Source of the DNA: Nocardia tengchongensis
Lineage (GTDB): Bacteria > Actinomycetota > Actinomycetes > Mycobacteriales > Mycobacteriaceae
Assembly: GCF_018362975.1 (NCBI RefSeq)
Contig: NZ_CP074371.1
Location: forward strand, 1,426,001-1,490,000
Direction: 5' to 3'
Length of the DNA: 64,000 nt
Made by a program: the position numbers and the translations under genes. Below are positions 32,216 to 41,773 of this stretch, one piece after another. Position 1 is the stretch's first letter. Each line of letters opens with the position of its first letter. Under the pieces are notes generated by a model that searched no databases, had not been told where the DNA came from, and saw only the letters and a program-made list of their open reading frames with translations.

Positions 32216-32239
32216 GAATCCTTCCAGTACAACCAAAAA

Positions 32240-32281
32240 CACCGCGGGGCGTGACCGATGATCCGGTCACGCCCCGCGGTG
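32240..32281. terminator. Bidirectional terminator
   Basis: An 18-bp perfect stem, CACCGCGGGGCGTGACCG (32240-32257) with its complement at 32264-32281, lies between convergent genes and carries an A run on one side. Confidence 0.8.
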
Positions 32282-32310
32282 TCGGCCGGTTCACACCCGG
32301 CCCGAATGTC

Positions 32311-33042
32311 TTACGCGACGCGGAAGCCCGCGCCCGCCCCGCCGTGGCGGTCGATGTCGGCCAGCACGGTGGTGATGTTGGTGGCCAGTTCCGGCTCGTG
32401 GATCAGGTTGCCGCCGCCGGTGCACAGCGGCAGTTCGATGCTGATCGGACCGGCCTTGAAGTCGGTGCCCGCCACGACCATGCCGACCAGCTGGTCGCCG
32501 CGCAGCACCGGCGCGCCCGAGTCACCGTGGTTGGCGCACACCTGGCTACGGAAGAAGGTGGACCTGGTCTCCCAGACCGGACCACAGGTGAAGCCGGTGG
32601 TGCGGCCGTTCTTGCAGACGTTCTCACCGATCTGCGGCGGCGCGCCGACCGAGTTGATGACCGACTGCGCGACCCGGCGGGTCGGGTTCACCTTCTCCGG
32701 GTTGAAGACGATGATGGCCCAGTCCATCTCCTCGTCCTTCTCGGTGATGACGCCGATGCCGCCGGAGCGGGTGTACTCGGCGGCGATGCGTGCGCCGACC
32801 TCACCGCAGTGGCCGGCGGTCAGGCCGACCAGCTGGTTCTTGTTGTCGTAGCCCATCGCGGTGATGGTGCACTCGCTGACCGAGTTCGGGTCCGTGAGGT
32901 CCTCGACATAGACGCCGGAGCCACCGCCGAGCACCACCGGCGCGGCCGCGTTCGCGGGTCCGGAGAACAACAGAGTGGAGCTCACGGCAGCGGCGGCCAC
33001 GGCCGCCAAGCGCAGAACTCGGGCGCGGCCCGCAGACAGCAT
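32311..33042 (-). CDS. Secreted S1-family serine protease
   Basis: This 243-residue chymotrypsin-like protease has an N-terminal signal peptide (RLAAVAAAAVSSTLLFSGPA, cleavage near ANA-AP). The triad is visible: His78 in LTAGHC, Asp107 in MDWAI and Ser175 in GDSGAPV. There is no room for a pro-domain like that of alpha-lytic protease. Cysteines near residues 58/79, 143/153 and 169/208 could form disulfides. It is encoded alone, facing the preceding operon. The substrate is unknown. Confidence 0.88.
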   Translation of the reverse strand: MLSAGRARVLRLAAVAAAAVSSTLLFSGPANAAAPVVLGGGSGVYVEDLTDPNSVSECTITAMGYDNKNQLVGLTAGHCGEVGARIAAEYTRSGGIGVITEKDEEMDWAIIVFNPEKVNPTRRVAQSVINSVGAPPQIGENVCKNGRTTGFTCGPVWETRSTFFRSQVCANHGDSGAPVLRGDQLVGMVVAGTDFKAGPISIELPLCTGGGNLIHEPELATNITTVLADIDRHGGAGAGFRVA

Positions 33043-33312
33043 CAGGTTTTCCCCATCCCACGAAATATTCGAATCCAGCGCGCCGAAATCGGGAGTCCGG
33101 GAGCGCGCGCGTGGAGCATGTCATGCCCGCAAGTGATTGGCAAGCCCCTACTGCGCGAGCTATTCGGAAAAGCTATGCCCGGCACGGTGTTCCGGCGGAA
33201 ACTGACTTGGTCTTGTCGGTGGCCCGTGATAGAAATCGGGCAGTGGTGATCGCACCACCGAAGGCAGTAGCGGCCCATGCGCAGCGGCCGCTGCGAAATG
33301 GGGAGAATTCGA

Positions 33313-33765
33313 ATGGCTTTCTCGGGCAAGCTCGCCCTGACCATGTTCGTTTCCGCGGCGGCCGTACTGGTGACGTCGCTGGGGGCCGGAACCGCCAATG
33401 CCGAGCGGGGACCGGACGGTTCGCTGTACGGCACACTCGCATTGAGCACCGACGGCGGCACCTTCTACGGCGCCGCCTGGAACTACCCGAGCTGGGGCGC
33501 CTCCGACGCGGCCGCGCTGAACAAGTGCGCCCACCGCGGCTGCAAGGTGATGGTGCAGTTCGCCAACGGCTGCGGCGCCATCGCGGAGAGCGCGGACCAC
33601 ACCTATTACTACGGCGGTTCGGGCCGCAACCGGGCCGAGGCCGAGCGTGACGCCATGGACCGGCTCACCAACTGGCTGCCCCCCCCGCCCGCCATGTTCG
33701 GCAGCTCGGCCCCGCCCAAGCAGTCCGTCCACGTGCGCTACAGCGAGTGCACCGCCGGCGCGTAA
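33313..33765 (+). CDS. Secreted DUF4189 protein
   Basis: The 150-residue protein has a signal peptide (LALTMFVSAAAVLVTSLGAG, ending in ANA) and a DUF4189 domain: GTLALSTDGGTFYGAAWNYP, ASDAAALNKCAHRGCKVMVQ, FANGCGAIAE and RNRAEAERDAMDRL. The paired cysteines match the family. DUF4189 proteins are small secreted proteins frequent in Nocardia and other actinomycetes, function unknown. A hairpin terminator follows at 33777-33806. Confidence 0.85.
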   Translation: MAFSGKLALTMFVSAAAVLVTSLGAGTANAERGPDGSLYGTLALSTDGGTFYGAAWNYPSWGASDAAALNKCAHRGCKVMVQFANGCGAIAESADHTYYYGGSGRNRAEAERDAMDRLTNWLPPPPAMFGSSAPPKQSVHVRYSECTAGA

Positions 33766-33776
33766 GCCCTCGAACC

Positions 33777-33806
33777 AGCCCCGACCGGCGCATACTGGTC
33801 GGGGCT
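33777..33806 (+). terminator. Terminator of the DUF4189 gene
   Basis: AGCCCCGACC (33777-33786) pairs perfectly with GGTCGGGGCT (33797-33806) across a 10-base loop, ahead of the MerR promoter. Confidence 0.7.
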
Positions 33807-33836
33807 TGACCTTGACGCTACGTCAACTTGCATCCT
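33806..33836 (+). promoter_or_regulatory. MerR-type promoter
   Basis: TTGACC (33806-33811) and CATCCT (33831-33836) are separated by 19 bp, the long spacer typical of MerR-controlled promoters. The spacer contains the perfect inverted repeat TTGACGCTACGTCAA (33812-33826). It is probably the autoregulated promoter of the downstream regulator. Confidence 0.7.
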
Positions 33837-33877
33837 GAATTCGTCGAGGAGAACGAGAGGATACGAAAGGCCGGAAC

Positions 33878-34633
33878 GTGGCAGCCGAATGGTCCATCCA
33901 GCAATTGGCGACCGTCGCCCGAACCACCAGCCGCACCCTGCGGCATTACGGTGACCTCGGGTTACTGCCGCCCAGCCGGATCGGGTCGAACGGCTACCGC
34001 TATTACGACCAGGAATCCCTCGTACGGCTGCAACGCATCCTTTTACTCCGCGAGCTCGGTCTCGGCCTGCCGGCCATCGCCGAAGTACTCGCGGGCCAAA
34101 AGGACACCGCCGCAGCCCTGCGCACCCATCTGGAATTGCTGAAAAACGAGCAGGACCGGATCGCGCGCCAAATCACCTCGGTGCAAACAACATTGCGCAA
34201 AACGGAAGCAGGTGAGCAACTGATGGCAGACGAGGTATTCGACGGATTCGACCACGCCCGGTACAAGGACGAGGTCATCGAACGCTGGGGCGAGAACGCC
34301 TGGGACAACAGCAACCGCTGGTGGAGCTCCAAAAGCGACGCCGAGAAGCAGGCGTTCCAGCAGACCGCCCTCGATATCGCCGCCGACTACGGCCGCGCCA
34401 ACATGGCGGGCCTCCCGGTCGACAGCGACGAGGTGCAGGCCATCGTGCAGCGCCACTACGACTGGCTCGCCTCGACGCCCACGAACGGGCCCGTGACCGC
34501 CCAGTACTTCAACGGCCTCGGCGATATGTACGTAGCCGACCCGCGGTTCGCGAAGAACTACGACAAGCACGGCGAGGGCACCGCGGAGTACGTCCGCGAC
34601 GCGATGCGGGTGTACGCCTCGGCGCGACTGTGA
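33878..34633 (+). CDS. MerR regulator with TipAS antibiotic-recognition domain
   Basis: This 251-residue protein has an N-terminal MerR winged helix (WSIQQLATVARTTSRTLRHY, GLLPPSRIGSNGYRYYDQES), a dimerisation helix (about 80-115) and a C-terminal TipAS domain (residues about 120-250; VFDGFDHARYKDEVIERWGE, YGRANMAGLPVDSDEVQAIV). TipA of Streptomyces binds thiopeptides through this domain. The GTG at 33878 follows GAAAGG. A promoter with a 19-bp spacer lies upstream. No obvious target gene adjoins it. Confidence 0.9.
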   Translation: MAAEWSIQQLATVARTTSRTLRHYGDLGLLPPSRIGSNGYRYYDQESLVRLQRILLLRELGLGLPAIAEVLAGQKDTAAALRTHLELLKNEQDRIARQITSVQTTLRKTEAGEQLMADEVFDGFDHARYKDEVIERWGENAWDNSNRWWSSKSDAEKQAFQQTALDIAADYGRANMAGLPVDSDEVQAIVQRHYDWLASTPTNGPVTAQYFNGLGDMYVADPRFAKNYDKHGEGTAEYVRDAMRVYASARL

Positions 34634-34665
34634 ACCGAACCCGGATCTAACTCGAAAAGCGAACA

Positions 34666-34706
34666 GCCGTAGCCTCTTCCAGCTCAGCGCCGGGAGAGGC
34701 TACGGC
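34666..34706 (+). terminator. Terminator-like hairpin after the MerR gene
   Basis: GCCGTAGCCTCT (34666-34677) pairs perfectly with AGAGGCTACGGC (34695-34706) across a 17-base loop. Confidence 0.65.
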
Positions 34707-34793
34707 CGTTCCGGCGGTGGCCTCGAAAAACAGCTGGATCGTCCGGGTGCCCGCCGGAGTAAAGTTCGCCGATAGTGGTGAGGGGAGGAACCA

Positions 34794-35474
34794 GTGAGCT
34801 ATCCGTATGGTCAGCCGGGTGATCCGAGCGGTGGCTTCGGCCAGGACGCCGGGGGATATCAGCAGGCCGCTTCGGGCCAGCCGCCCCAATACCCGGGACT
34901 CTCGGAGCCGTACCCCGGCCAAGCCGGTGTTCCCGCCACGGATTTCGGGCAGCAGCCCAGCGTCTATCCGATGCCCGCATATCCGGCCCCGCCCGCGTAT
35001 TCGCCGTACGCGCCGCAGCCGACGGCGAGCGGCGGGACCGCCATCACCGCGGGCGTGCTGGCCTGCGTCGCTGCGGTGCTGTCCCTGGTGGGCGGGGTGA
35101 TCACGCTGGTCGCGTCGAGCATCGTCAGCGGTGGCGACGACTCCTACAGCGGTCACTACCGCCGCGACGACGAGCTCTACGGTCTCCTCCTCGGTCTCGG
35201 CGCGCTGGCGCTGCTGATCGGCGTGCTGTGGGCGGTGGGCGGCATCCTGCTGTTCATGCGCAAGCAGGCGGGCCGGGTGATGCTGATCGTTCTGTCCTCG
35301 ATCGCCGTGGTGCTCGGGCTGATCGGGCTGGCGAACGGCCCGGGCGCGGCCTTCATCAGCCTGATTTTCTCCATCGCGATCCTGGTGCTGGCGGCGGTCC
35401 CGCCCACGGGCCGCTGGATCGAGGCCGGGAAGCAGACACCCGCGGTCGTGCAGCCGTACTACCCGTACTACTGA
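34794..35474 (+). CDS. Membrane protein with proline/tyrosine-rich N-terminus
   Basis: The 226-residue protein has an N-terminal disordered region of about 80 residues rich in Pro, Gly, Tyr and Gln (MSYPYGQPGDPSGGFGQDAG). Four hydrophobic segments follow (about 83-108, 128-154, 159-178 and 181-203) with a short acidic loop (GGDDSYSG) and a tyrosine-rich C-terminus (VVQPYYPYY). The GTG at 34794 follows GAGGGGAGG. Such proteins are common in actinomycetes, function unknown. A strong terminator shared with the converging gene follows. Confidence 0.75.
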   Translation: MSYPYGQPGDPSGGFGQDAGGYQQAASGQPPQYPGLSEPYPGQAGVPATDFGQQPSVYPMPAYPAPPAYSPYAPQPTASGGTAITAGVLACVAAVLSLVGGVITLVASSIVSGGDDSYSGHYRRDDELYGLLLGLGALALLIGVLWAVGGILLFMRKQAGRVMLIVLSSIAVVLGLIGLANGPGAAFISLIFSIAILVLAAVPPTGRWIEAGKQTPAVVQPYYPYY

Positions 35475-35485
35475 GCCGAAACACA

Positions 35486-35519
35486 CACGGCCGCCCGGTC
35501 TTCGGACCGGGCGGCCGTG
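35486..35519. terminator. Bidirectional terminator with UUCG loop
   Basis: A 15-bp perfect stem, CACGGCCGCCCGGTC (35486-35500) with its complement at 35505-35519, closes the stable tetraloop TTCG, between convergent genes. Confidence 0.8.
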
Positions 35520-35525
35520 CCGTCG

Positions 35526-36761
35526 TCAGCGGCGGATCAGGCCGCGCACACCGACTGCATGACACCGCGCAGGATCGGGCGCGCCATAGGTGGCGGGCGC
35601 GAAGGCGATGGTCTCCGCCATACCCAGCGGGGTCAGCACGGTCGAGGCCACGCCGGTGAATCCGGCGATCGTATTGCCGACGGTGAGCAGCAGGCTGGTG
35701 GTGTCCAGCGCGAAGGTGATGAGCGAGAAGACGTTCTCCACCTTCACATCCGCGAGCGGCACGGTGTCGAGCGCGCGGCCCTCGTAGATGTCGAAGCCCA
35801 GATTGGCCAGGAAGGTCAGCGGCCCGTAATCCAGCGAGTCCACGATCGGGCCGAGCTGCTCGGTGCGGCGCAGCATCATCACGTCGGCGACCCGGTTGTC
35901 ACGCAGGAAGCCTTGCAGCGCATCGGCATTGGCGTTCACCGCGGCCGGATCCACGGACAGCCCGGCGGCGGTGGTGAGGAACTTGCGGGTGCGTTCGACC
36001 AGATCGGCGGTCCTCAGCTCGGCCAGGGGGGTGCAGCTGCCGTCGGCCTTGGTGAGCTGGTTCGCCAGATCGATGAGCGGCTGCGGCACGTCGACGCGCT
36101 CGTCGGGCAGCTCGAGCTGCAGCTTCCGGTAGCCGCCGGTGGCGCCACAGCCCACCGACAGCTGCGACTGCACCGACCGCGCCAGCGACTTCACGCCGTT
36201 GAACAGCGCGCCCACCACCGGCTTGAGCACGAAGCCGACGGTCGGCACCAGGCTGGCCGCGAACTGCGCGGGGATCTTCACGATCCGGGTGGCGAGGATG
36301 AACACCTCGACCACGTCGCGCACCTTCAGCTCCGACAGCGCGATGGTCTGGTGCAGCCGGCCGGTCTTGACGGCGTCCAGGTTGTCGACGATGTACGTGA
36401 CGATCGGGTCGTCGAGGAATTGGGTGCGGTCATTGACCTCGTCCGGTCCCAGCGGCAGGCCGTTGCGGTGCACATGGATGGAGGCGACGTTCAGCCGGAA
36501 GTCCTCGACCGAGCTGTCGTAGGCGGTCTGCTGCTCGGCCGGAACCACCGTGCGGATGGCCGTGGCGGCCGCGGTGATGACATCGTCGAAGGTTGCCGCA
36601 GGCTTGCCGCAGACCTCGCCGGCGTCGGCGATCTGGGTTGCCGCCAGCGCGTCGCCCTCGTCGGCGCGTGCGGGCGCCGCACCCGGGACGAGGGCGGCGG
36701 TGCCGAGCATGGCGGTGATGGACAGGGCCCCGACGAGCGGGGCGAATCGAGCGAGGCGCAT
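35526..36761 (-). CDS. Secreted protein of unknown function (411 residues)
   Basis: The start at 36761 is chosen because a signal peptide begins there (MRLARFAPLVGALSITAML, then GAAPARADEG). In-frame codons further upstream lack coding character. The mature part is helical and hydrophobic in places (VVEVFILATRIVKIPAQFAA, VGFVLKPVVGALFNGVKSLA), with paired cysteines (CGKP, GCGAT, SCTPL, RCHAV). I recognise no domain. It diverges from glf. Location beside the cell-wall locus and export suggest an envelope role, which is inference only. Confidence 0.7.
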   Translation of the reverse strand: MRLARFAPLVGALSITAMLGTAALVPGAAPARADEGDALAATQIADAGEVCGKPAATFDDVITAAATAIRTVVPAEQQTAYDSSVEDFRLNVASIHVHRNGLPLGPDEVNDRTQFLDDPIVTYIVDNLDAVKTGRLHQTIALSELKVRDVVEVFILATRIVKIPAQFAASLVPTVGFVLKPVVGALFNGVKSLARSVQSQLSVGCGATGGYRKLQLELPDERVDVPQPLIDLANQLTKADGSCTPLAELRTADLVERTRKFLTTAAGLSVDPAAVNANADALQGFLRDNRVADVMMLRRTEQLGPIVDSLDYGPLTFLANLGFDIYEGRALDTVPLADVKVENVFSLITFALDTTSLLLTVGNTIAGFTGVASTVLTPLGMAETIAFAPATYGAPDPARCHAVGVRGLIRR

Positions 36762-38256
<1,495 letters not shown>

Positions 38257-38257
<1 letters not shown>

Positions 38258-40218
38258 TGACCGCCCAACTCACGCGGGAAGACATGAGCATCGAGACTCG
38301 CGCCGTATCCCTGCTCCAGCGCATCATCCTGCCCCGGCCGGGTGAGCCGCTCGACGTCCGCAAGCTGTACCTCGAGGAATCCGAGACCAATTCCCGTCGC
38401 GCGCACGCCATCACGCGCACCGCGCTGGCCATCGGCGCCGAGTCGGAGGTCTCGTTCTGCACCTACTTCAACGCGGTCCCGGCCAGCTACTGGCGGCGCT
38501 GGAGCGTGCTGAAGACGGTGGTGCTGCGGCTGGAACTGTCCGGCCACGGCCGCGTCGACGTCTACCGCTCCAAGGCCGACGGCTCCCGAATCCACGTGCA
38601 GGGCAACGAGTTCAGCACCCCGGGCGAGGGTGCGGCCGCCGCCGACTTCGTCGAGTTCGAGGTGGACCTGGGCCCGTTCGAGGACGGCGGCTGGATCTGG
38701 TTCGACATCACCACCGACAGCCACGTCGAAATGCGCAGCGGCGGTTGGTACGCGCCCATCGAGGCGCCCGGTGAGGGCAGCATCGCGGTCGGCATGCCGA
38801 CCTTCAACCGCCCCACCGACGCGGTGAAGACGCTGACGGCCCTCGGCTCCGATCCACTGGTGCTGGAGAAGATCGAGGCCGTCATCATCCCCGACCAGGG
38901 CACCCGCAAGGTGATCGACGAGCCCGGCTTCGCCGAGGCCGCAGCCCGCCTCGGTGGTCGGCTGGCCATTCACGACCAGCCCAACCTCGGCGGCTCCGGC
39001 GGCTACAGCCGGGTCATGTACGAGGCGCTCAAGACCACCACCGCCGAGTACATCGTCTACATGGACGACGACATCGAGATCGAGCCGGACTGCATCCTGC
39101 GCGCGCTGGCCTTCTCGCGTTTCGCCAAGTCGCCCATCCTGACCGGCGGCCAGATGCTCAACCTGCAGGAGCGCTCGCACCTGCACGTGATGGGCGAGGT
39201 GGTGGACCGCTCCATCTTCATGTGGACCGCGGCCCCCAACGTCGAATACGACCACGACTTCGCCAAGAACCCGCTGCGCGACCGCGACAACTCCAAGCTG
39301 CTGCACCGGCGCATCGACGTCGACTTCAACGGCTGGTGGACCTGCGTCATCCCGCGCCGGGTGGCCGAGGAGATCGGGCAGCCGCTGCCGCTGTTCCTCA
39401 AGTGGGACGACGCCGAATACGGTTTGCGCGCAAGGGAACACGGCTACCCGACGGTCACCCTGCCGGGTGCGGCGGTGTGGCACATGGCCTGGTCCGACAA
39501 GGACGACGCCATCGACTGGCAGGCCTACTTCCACCTGCGCAACCGCCTGGTGGTGGCCTCGCTGCACCTGCCCAACGACGGCCGTCCGATGGTGGTCAAC
39601 ACCGTCAAGGCCACGCTGAAACACCTGCTGTGCCTGGAGTATTCGACGGTCGCCATCCAGAACGAGGCGATCCGCGACTACCTGGCGGGCCCGGACAAGC
39701 TCTTCGAGCTGCTGCCGACCGCGCTCGGCAAGGTGCACGCCATGCGCAAGGAGTACCCGGACGCCGTCGTGGTGCCGTCCTCCACCGAACTGCCCCTGGC
39801 CTCGCGGGCCGAGGTCGGCGCGGTCGGCGAACCGGGCAACCCGCTCGCCAAGGCGGTGCGACTGGGCAAGGGCGTGCTGCACAACTTCCGCAAGGCCAAC
39901 CCGGCCCACCACGACACCCCGCAGCTGAACGTGCCGACGCTGGACGCGCGCTGGTTCCTGCTCTCGCAGGTGGACGGCGTCACCGTCACCACCGCCGACG
40001 GCCGCGGCGTCGTCTACCGTAAGCGGGATCCGCGCAAGGCCAAGGAGCTGTTCACCGAAGCCATGCGCCTGCGCAAGGAGCTGGCCGAACGCTTCCCGGA
40101 GGTGCGCGAGCAGTATCGTCGCGCGCACGCGCAGCTCACCAGCAAGGCCGCGTGGGAGAACGTCTTCGGCATCGACGCCGCTCCCGACGCCACCCAGACG
40201 AGGAGTGACACCGAATGA
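38257..40218 (+). CDS. glfT2: Galactofuranosyltransferase GlfT2
   Basis: This 653-residue polymerising glycosyltransferase (Rv3808c type) builds the bulk of the galactan by adding alternating beta-(1-5) and beta-(1-6) galactofuranose units on the decaprenyl-linked intermediate. The GT-A domain shows IVYMDDDIEIEPD (Asp270-272 region, metal and donor binding), LKWDDAEYGLRAREHG (Asp384/385) and VWHMAWSDKDD (catalytic-site His). The N-terminal beta domain and the C-terminal helical domain are present, so the protein is full length. It overlaps glf and the next gene by 1-4 bases in one operon. Confidence 0.96.
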
Positions 40219-40799
40219 CGGCTGCACAGCCAGCTTCCGGCGTGGACCGCGGACTGCACGTGGTCCCGGACGCGGCGGCGACTCCGGCCGCCGCCCCGCC
40301 CGAGGTGAAGATTCTGAACCTGGTGCAGGGCACCATCGGCCAGAACCCGGCGGTCGTGAAGGCCGCCCGCGGTATGTCCCACTTCGGTGAGCACTCGCTG
40401 GGCTGGATCGGCATCGCCACGGTCGGCGCGCTGGTCGACAAGCCGCGCCGCCGTCAGTGGGCGGGCGTCGCGGTCGGCGCGTTCGGCGCACACGCCGCCT
40501 CGGTCGTCATCAAGCGCGTGGTCCGCCGCCCCCGCCCGAACCACCCGTCCGTGCAGGTCAACGTGTCGACGCCGTCGAAGCTCAGCTTCCCGTCCTCGCA
40601 CGCGACCTCGACCACGGCGGCGGCTGTGTTGCTCGGCCGGTTGACCGGGCTACCCTTGCCTGCGGTGCTCGTCCCGCCGATGCTGCTCTCGCGGGTGGTC
40701 CTCGGTGTGCATTACCCCTCCGACGTGCTCGCGGGTTCCGCACTGGGCGCAGCATCCGCCGCCGTCGTGCTCGCCGCCGAAAAGAGACTCGCGAAGTGA
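40215..40799 (+). CDS. Decaprenylphosphoryl-5-phosphoribose phosphatase (PAP2 family)
   Basis: This 194-residue membrane phosphatase resembles Rv3807c, which removes the 5-phosphate in the synthesis of decaprenylphosphoryl arabinose. PAP2 motifs are visible: KRVVRRPRPNHPSV, SFPSSHATSTTAA and RVVLGVHYPSDVLAGS, carrying the Lys/Arg, Ser-His and Arg-His catalytic residues. Hydrophobic helices lie around residues 60-90 and 125-180. The ATG overlaps the glfT2 stop, and its own stop overlaps the GTG of ubiA. Confidence 0.9.
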   Translation: MTAAQPASGVDRGLHVVPDAAATPAAAPPEVKILNLVQGTIGQNPAVVKAARGMSHFGEHSLGWIGIATVGALVDKPRRRQWAGVAVGAFGAHAASVVIKRVVRRPRPNHPSVQVNVSTPSKLSFPSSHATSTTAAAVLLGRLTGLPLPAVLVPPMLLSRVVLGVHYPSDVLAGSALGAASAAVVLAAEKRLAK

Positions 40800-41773
40800 C
40801 CGCCCAGGAAGAAGCCATCGTTGACATGAGCGAAGAGCCCACCAGCACCGACCTGGCCGAGGCGGTCATCAAGGGACCCCCGAAGACGTTGGGCGGCGGC
40901 TTGATCAAGGCCATGCGCCCGCGGCAGTGGATCAAGAACGTGCTGGTGCTCGCCGCGCCGCTGGCCGCAGGCAAGACCGCCGCGGGCGATCTGGTGATCA
41001 GCGATGTGACGGTGCTCGGGCACGTGGCCCTCGCGTTCGTCGTGTTCTGCATGGCAGCGTCGGGCATCTACCTGGTCAACGACGCGCTCGACGTGGAGGC
41101 CGACCGGGCACACCCGACCAAGCGTTTCCGGCCCATCGCGGCCGGCGTGGTGCCGGTGAACCTGGCCTACGCGCTGTCGGCGGTGCTGCTGATCGGCTCG
41201 ATCCTGCTGTCATTCGCCGCGAATTGGCATCTGGCCGTGGTGATGGCGGTGTACATCGCCATTCAGCTGGCGTACTGCTTCGGCCTCAAGCACCAGGCGG
41301 TGCTGGACATCTGCATCGTGTCGTCGGGCTTCCTGCTGCGCGCGGTCGCCGGCGGCGTCTCCTCGGATATCCGTCTGTCCCAGTGGTTCCTGCTGATCAT
41401 GGCGTTCGGCTCGCTGTTCATGGCGGCCGGAAAGCGCTACGCAGAACTGAAGTACGCGCTCGACACGGGCGCCAAGATCCGCAAGTCGCTGGAGTACTAC
41501 ACGCCGACCTACCTGCGTTTCGTCTGGACCCTGTCGGCCACCGCGGTCGTCGTGTTCTACGGTCTGTGGGCGTTCGAGCAGGATCGCGCCAAGGACACCA
41601 TCTGGTTCGCCATTTCCATGATTCCGTTCGTCATCGCCATCATGCGTTACGCGGTGGATGTCGACGGTGGCGAAGCGGGTGAGCCGGAAGAGATCGCCCT
41701 GGGGGACCGTGTCCTCCAGTTCCTCGCAGTCGCCTTGATCGGAGCCCTGGGTGTCGCTGTCTATCTCACCTGA
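40796..41773 (+). CDS. ubiA: Decaprenyl-phosphate phosphoribosyltransferase (UbiA family)
   Basis: This 325-residue polytopic membrane enzyme (Rv3806c type) transfers 5-phosphoribose from PRPP to decaprenyl phosphate, the first committed step to the arabinan donor. The aspartate-rich motif IYLVNDALDVEADRAHPTKR is diagnostic, preceded by AMRPRQWIKNVLVLAAP. About nine hydrophobic helices follow. The GTG at 40796 gives a GTGA overlap with the phosphatase gene; an ATG at 40826 is an alternative. It overlaps aftB by 23 bases. The homologous M. tuberculosis enzyme is a known drug target class. Confidence 0.95.
   Translation: MTAQEEAIVDMSEEPTSTDLAEAVIKGPPKTLGGGLIKAMRPRQWIKNVLVLAAPLAAGKTAAGDLVISDVTVLGHVALAFVVFCMAASGIYLVNDALDVEADRAHPTKRFRPIAAGVVPVNLAYALSAVLLIGSILLSFAANWHLAVVMAVYIAIQLAYCFGLKHQAVLDICIVSSGFLLRAVAGGVSSDIRLSQWFLLIMAFGSLFMAAGKRYAELKYALDTGAKIRKSLEYYTPTYLRFVWTLSATAVVVFYGLWAFEQDRAKDTIWFAISMIPFVIAIMRYAVDVDGGEAGEPEEIALGDRVLQFLAVALIGALGVAVYLT

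Noticed and set aside
30605..32242. A 545-codon minus-strand open frame opposite the EamA and NAD(P)-binding genes
   Set aside because: The plus-strand genes have clear families and ribosome binding sites; the minus frame is Gly/Arg/Asp-rich noise.
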